A stretch of DNA of 7,972 nucleotides from an uncultured Veillonella sp. (GTDB taxonomy: Bacteria > Bacillota > Negativicutes > Veillonellales > Veillonellaceae), in assembly GCF_905209685.1 (NCBI RefSeq), contig NZ_CAJLUB010000089.1, forward strand, positions 1 through 7,972. The letters are read 5' to 3'. The notes under the pieces were generated by a model that was given only the letters and a program-made list of their open reading frames with translations, was not told where the DNA came from and searched no databases. The translations under genes were made by a program, and so were the position numbers. Positions 5,198 to 7,972 of this stretch are shown here, piece by piece. Each line of letters opens with the position of its first letter. Position 1 is the first letter of the stretch.

Positions 5198-6838
5198 TTA
5201 CTTTTTATTTCTATTAATAAAAGAATCGATTTTACCGACCAAATCATCTACATTAAAATCACCACGCTCTGCGATCATCTTAATAGTAGCCACCTTAGCC
5301 ATAACCTTTACCATCGGTGTTTTCAACTTCTCAAATTTAGGATTCAAAGAAATCAAATAATCTACCACTTCAGGGCTTTGCTTAATCAAGTTAGATAGAG
5401 TTGTCTTTGCATCGATATGGAAACGACCGTCAGCATCGGTAGTGAGAGGTTCTTCATCTACTTCTTCTGCAGCCTCTTGAGCTAAGGATTTATCAGTATC
5501 ATTACCCTTACCAGTACTATTTCCTGCATTTCCTACAAAATCTGTCTTATCCCACGTCAACAATGTACGAGACCCTTCAAGCTCACGTATATGAGTGCAA
5601 TCTTGCATCATTTCTAAGACACCGCGGAATTTACCATGTTCATCGCGTACTGCTGTATAGATAACATAGATGAATAATCCCGGTTTATTGATCCAGAATT
5701 CAGCTTGGCTTTGCTCACCAGATCGGAATTTCTCTACGATTTCTTCTACAACATGAACGGACTTTGCAGGGTGACAATTCTTGACCTCACGTCCAATAAC
5801 ATTGGCACTGCGAGGGAATATACGATGTGGCGTATCGCTGTAGAACTTAACAAGTTCGTTTTCATCTACATAAGACAAATCTACAGGAAGATGACGGAAC
5901 AATAGATTGATTTGTTCTAGAGTCAATTTGCCTGTGGCTACGTCGAGGACTGTATCCTTGCCAACTTGTGCCCCACCTACAGGACCTACATATTTAGACA
6001 ATAATCCAGCTAAATCATTTAGGAACTCATTAGATACTGCACCGTTTTGACTAGCAGTATTTCCATTTAATTGAGCTGCAGAATCGTTGATGCCTGCCAC
6101 TACATACAAACCAGGAGGATTAATGATAGCATAACCAATTTCATGATCATTTTTGCTCATGCGCACAAATTCTTCATCGCTTAGTAATTTAAAGGATGTT
6201 GGCAATAATACTTCTAACTCTTTAGAGTTTAAATCGCGCAATTTCGCCAATGTATCTGGTACAGACGCTAAAAATTCTTCGTATTTATCTTCACGAAGCA
6301 ATGCATAGGACGCAGAGATGGCATCGCGCACGCCATCGTCAAAGGTCCACATAATACGGGTAGGACGATCAAAACCATGTTCTTCAAGCATTGGATATAA
6401 TTGATTTTGTTTACGAGATAGATGTATACGCCATTGTGCTAGGGAGTCAAATACGCCAAGCCACGGATTTTTAATAAACTTATCTTGCTTTAACAATTCA
6501 TCCGCTTCAAGAGCTACCTTTTCAACAGCATTAATTTCTTCTAAGTACACCCACAATGGATGATTTTCAGGGTACTCATTTTCGGCACGCACCAACACAC
6601 CGTCAAATAAATTCAATAAATCATCCATCTTATCTAGTATTTCTTCATCCTTATATACACCTTTCAAACTTTGCTCTGCATAGGCAAACTCATCAGGCGT
6701 GCAAGTACCTAATTTTTCTTTCAAAATACGGTTACCCTCTTCTAAGGATAATTTGCCGTCTAAATAATCCTCTTTAATAGATACAATAATTCTGTACCGT
6801 TCGTTATTAATGTCTAGCTTTTGCTTTAATGGATTCAT
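5198..6838 (-). CDS. DUF438 / hemerythrin-like / PAS / DUF1858 multidomain protein, probable redox or gas sensor
   Basis: A soluble 546-residue protein with no signal peptide or membrane segment. Order: DUF438-like helical region (about 12-80); hemerythrin-like region (about 88-185) with H-P-L-W (His93), H-L-S-R-K-Q-N-Q-L-Y-P (139-149) and M-W (163-164); a segment 205-240 typical of this family; an insert at about 250-300; a PAS domain (about 312-428) with V-D-E-N-E, N-C-H-P-A-K-S-V-H-V-V (354-364), F-W-I and Q-D-C-T-H-I-R-E-L-E-G; an acidic, low-complexity linker (436-470); and a C-terminal DUF1858 domain (474-540). Start: ATG 6838 with GGAGG nine bases upstream. Odd: at 144 a Gln stands where relatives usually have Glu, and M-W-T-F-D-D stands where a His is often found, so a di-iron site may be incomplete. 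There is no output domain such as a kinase, so it probably acts through protein contacts. Function is inferred. Confidence 0.88.
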   Translation of the reverse strand: MNPLKQKLDINNERYRIIVSIKEDYLDGKLSLEEGNRILKEKLGTCTPDEFAYAEQSLKGVYKDEEILDKMDDLLNLFDGVLVRAENEYPENHPLWVYLEEINAVEKVALEADELLKQDKFIKNPWLGVFDSLAQWRIHLSRKQNQLYPMLEEHGFDRPTRIMWTFDDGVRDAISASYALLREDKYEEFLASVPDTLAKLRDLNSKELEVLLPTSFKLLSDEEFVRMSKNDHEIGYAIINPPGLYVVAGINDSAAQLNGNTASQNGAVSNEFLNDLAGLLSKYVGPVGGAQVGKDTVLDVATGKLTLEQINLLFRHLPVDLSYVDENELVKFYSDTPHRIFPRSANVIGREVKNCHPAKSVHVVEEIVEKFRSGEQSQAEFWINKPGLFIYVIYTAVRDEHGKFRGVLEMMQDCTHIRELEGSRTLLTWDKTDFVGNAGNSTGKGNDTDKSLAQEAAEEVDEEPLTTDADGRFHIDAKTTLSNLIKQSPEVVDYLISLNPKFEKLKTPMVKVMAKVATIKMIAERGDFNVDDLVGKIDSFINRNKK

Positions 6839-6868
6839 ATGCTTATACCTCCATGGGTCAATGCTATT

Positions 6869-6937
6869 ACTATACTCAATATGTTATTTCTATGAATAAT
6901 CTATTTTTAGTATATCAATTTTGAAAGTAATTTTCAG
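6869..6937 (-). promoter_or_regulatory. Candidate promoter(s) of the DUF438/PAS gene
   Basis: Two weak minus-strand candidates: TTCATA (6891-6896), 16 bases, TATAGT (6869-6874); and CTGAAA (6932-6937), 17 bases, TATACT (6909-6914). Either would serve the gene starting at 6838. Neither stands out from the AT-rich background. Confidence 0.3.
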
Positions 6938-6976
6938 TTGCCATAGATACATATTTAGATATATTTGAAAGATTCT

Positions 6977-7007
6977 AAAAAAAGCGCCCATACTAAGTAT
7001 GAGCGCC
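6977..7007 (-). terminator. Rho-independent terminator of the TonB-domain gene pair
   Basis: The minus-strand RNA forms GCGC-G-CATAC...GUAUG-G-GCGC (6984-7006), a ten-pair stem with one G-U pair and a three-base loop. Seven T residues follow (6977-6983). On the plus strand the wobble becomes a C-A mismatch, so it is directional for minus-strand transcripts. It begins six bases after the stop codon at 7013. Confidence 0.9.
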
Positions 7008-7012
7008 TTTGA

Positions 7013-7360
7013 TTAGTTTCTAAAATCAATATATTCAGTTTTAGAAGATGCTACAGGATTACCATTGGAGTCTGTAGCCGGGTTGAAACGCCATGTGGAG
7101 ATTTTCTCAACAAGAGCCTCATCAAGAGCAGTAACCCCACTAGATTTTACAACCTCTACGTCCCCTACAGAGCCATCTTCATTGATGGTAAAACGCACAT
7201 CTGCACTTTGAATCGAATCGCCATAACCAGCAATATTAATTTGATCTACAGATGGTGTAGATATCGCTACAGGCAATTGAAATGGAGCCGCCAACACAGT
7301 GGCTGCCATACTCGTTGCAAACAATGCGCTTAATACAGTACAACGCAACACTTTATTCAT
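7013..7360 (-). CDS. Small secreted TonB C-terminal-domain protein (second of a tandem pair)
   Basis: A 115-residue precursor with a Sec signal peptide (basic N-R, hydrophobic 8-20, probable cleavage V-L-A|A-P at 24/25). The mature ~91 residues are almost only a TonB C-terminal fold: V-R-F-T-I-N-x-D-G-S-V (55-65), V-V-K-S-S-G (70-75), L-D-E-A-L, W-R-F-N-P-A (90-95). ATG 7360 is chosen because AAGGAG (7367-7372) is six bases upstream; an in-frame GTG at 7363 would leave only three. The ribosome binding site overlaps the stop codon of the upstream gene, so the two are likely translationally coupled. Unlike classical TonB it has no retained membrane anchor and no proline-rich spanner, so it cannot by itself transmit energy from ExbB/ExbD. 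A periplasmic partner or modulator of TonB-type systems is plausible but inferred. Confidence 0.85.
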   Translation of the reverse strand: MNKVLRCTVLSALFATSMAATVLAAPFQLPVAISTPSVDQINIAGYGDSIQSADVRFTINEDGSVGDVEVVKSSGVTALDEALVEKISTWRFNPATDSNGNPVASSKTEYIDFRN

Positions 7361-7370
7361 CACATTCTCC

Positions 7371-7748
7371 TTATTTAGCTGTTACAGCTTGTTTAGGTAG
7401 AGTAATTGTCATCCCAATAATAGATTCATGAGCCTTTTGGTCTACGCCGATAGCAGGTGTAAATTTCCATTGTAGAATGGCTTTTTTCACAGCTTCATCA
7501 ATTGGAGCATAGCCAGAGGAACGTTCTACGAATACGTTTTTTACATTTCCTTTTTTATCAATCAAGAATCGTACACGCATATTAGGCGCTACTGTAGCTG
7601 TTTGAGGAACCTCAGGCAACTCAGGTTTTACAATTTCCACTTCGCGCGGAGATTCTAAGAACTTAGCCGCATCAGCTGTATAATTACCTAATACGCCAAA
7701 GGATGCAACAAGTAAAGCCGCCGCAGTGAATCGGAATAATTTATTCAT
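7371..7748 (-). CDS. Small secreted TonB C-terminal-domain protein (first of a tandem pair)
   Basis: A 125-residue precursor beginning M-N-K-L-F-R-F, with a hydrophobic stretch (8-20) and a probable signal peptidase I site A-D-A|A-K at 27/28. A short proline-containing segment (41-50) precedes the TonB C-terminal fold: M-R-V-R-F-L-I-D-K-K-G-N-V (57-69), V-E-R-S-S-G (74-79), I-D-E-A-V, W-K-F-T-P-A (94-99). ATG 7748 has GGAGG six bases upstream. The following gene starts ten bases after its stop and shares the same domain, which suggests an old tandem duplication with substantial divergence. If the signal is cleaved the protein is free in the periplasm; if not, it would be a very short membrane-anchored TonB. 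I favour cleavage. Confidence 0.86.
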   Translation of the reverse strand: MNKLFRFTAAALLVASFGVLGNYTADAAKFLESPREVEIVKPELPEVPQTATVAPNMRVRFLIDKKGNVKNVFVERSSGYAPIDEAVKKAILQWKFTPAIGVDQKAHESIIGMTITLPKQAVTAK

Positions 7749-7789
7749 AATAAGCCTCCTAAAATAATTATTGTGAGTCTATGAATAAT

Positions 7790-7818
7790 ATCATACTAAA
7801 TAAAGATGAATATTTAAA
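7790..7818 (-). promoter_or_regulatory. Candidate promoter of the TonB-domain gene pair
   Basis: On the minus strand TTTAAA (7813-7818, four of six) and TATGAT (7790-7795, five of six) are 17 bases apart, giving a leader of about 35 nt. It lies back to back with the plus-strand promoter at 7832-7860, so a regulator bound between them could control both directions. Confidence 0.45.
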
Positions 7819-7831
7819 GAACATTTTCTTA

Positions 7832-7860
7832 TTGATAAATTTTCTCATTTATGATATATT
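7832..7860 (+). promoter_or_regulatory. Sigma-A-type promoter for the rightmost plus-strand gene
   Basis: TTGATA (7832-7837, five of six), a 17-base spacer, and TATATT (7855-7860, five of six). Transcription would start near 7867, leaving a ~65-nt leader. The leader holds an inverted repeat CATATC-AGGTA-GATATG (7887-7903). Confidence 0.65.
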
Positions 7861-7931
7861 GAGTTCAAGATAACTGTTCGGACTTACATATCAGGTAGAT
7901 ATGACAAAAAACTACACAAAGGAGGTTCATC

Positions 7932-7972
7932 ATGAGACGTAGAAAGCGTATTCAAATGAAGGTCATGATGGT
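7932..7972 (+). CDS. Partial gene, N-terminus only; function unknown
   Basis: AAAGGAGG (7918-7925) is followed six bases later by ATG at 7932, an excellent ribosome binding site. Only 13 codons are visible, reading M-R-R-R-K-R-I-Q-M-K-V-M-M before the window ends. Six of the first ten residues are basic and the run then becomes hydrophobic, as in a signal peptide or membrane anchor. It is the only plus-strand gene here, divergent from the TonB-domain pair. Too little is visible to name a family. Confidence 0.65.
   Translation, partial: MRRRKRIQMKVMM

Noticed and set aside
7361..7363. GTG start for the second TonB-domain gene
   Set aside because: Only three bases separate it from AAGGAG; the adjacent ATG at 7360 has normal spacing.

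Overview
The window looks like chromosomal DNA of a low-GC, anaerobic, diderm Firmicute, most likely Veillonella or a close Negativicutes relative. This is inferred from AT-rich intergenic DNA, strong GGAGG ribosome binding sites, an anaerobic CO dehydrogenase-type gene, ATP-type PEP carboxykinase, and secreted TonB-domain proteins that imply an outer membrane. No rRNA or other decisive marker is present.

Almost everything is on the minus strand, so transcription runs right to left. From right to left: (i) a partial plus-strand gene starts at 7932 behind a good sigma-A-like promoter (7832-7860). (ii) Divergent from it is a tightly spaced pair of small secreted TonB C-terminal-domain proteins (7371-7748 and 7013-7360), closed by a terminator at 6984-7006. 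(iii) A 546-residue multidomain protein follows (5198-6838): DUF438-like region, hemerythrin-like region, PAS, DUF1858. It is closed by a 24-bp perfect palindrome at 5101-5124. (iv) pckA (3175-4803) has its own leader and terminator (3080-3104). Three 23-bp tandem repeats lie between its stop codon and that terminator. (v) A LysR-type regulator (1966-2871) is preceded by a second array with a 22-bp period and followed by a 17-bp-stem terminator (1839-1879). (vi) The start and first 526 codons of a CooS/CODH-family gene run off the left edge (1579 to 1). It has a near-consensus promoter and a palindromic leader.

Each unit appears to have its own promoter and terminator, so this is a row of separately controlled genes rather than one operon. 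The metabolic theme is anaerobic carbon and redox handling: PEP/oxaloacetate interconversion, a Ni-Fe-S CODH-like enzyme and a probable redox or gas sensor. Direct regulatory links between the genes are not shown by the sequence.

The most unusual object is the CooS-like protein. Its first ~85 residues are a His/Asp tract (33 His in residues 11-63) resembling the nickel-binding tails of metallochaperones, fused to the enzyme itself. In addition, the position expected to hold a C-cluster cysteine in the usual D-x-Q-C motif reads D-V-Q-D. The gene may therefore encode a self-loading Ni enzyme or a CODH-like protein with a changed active-site cluster.
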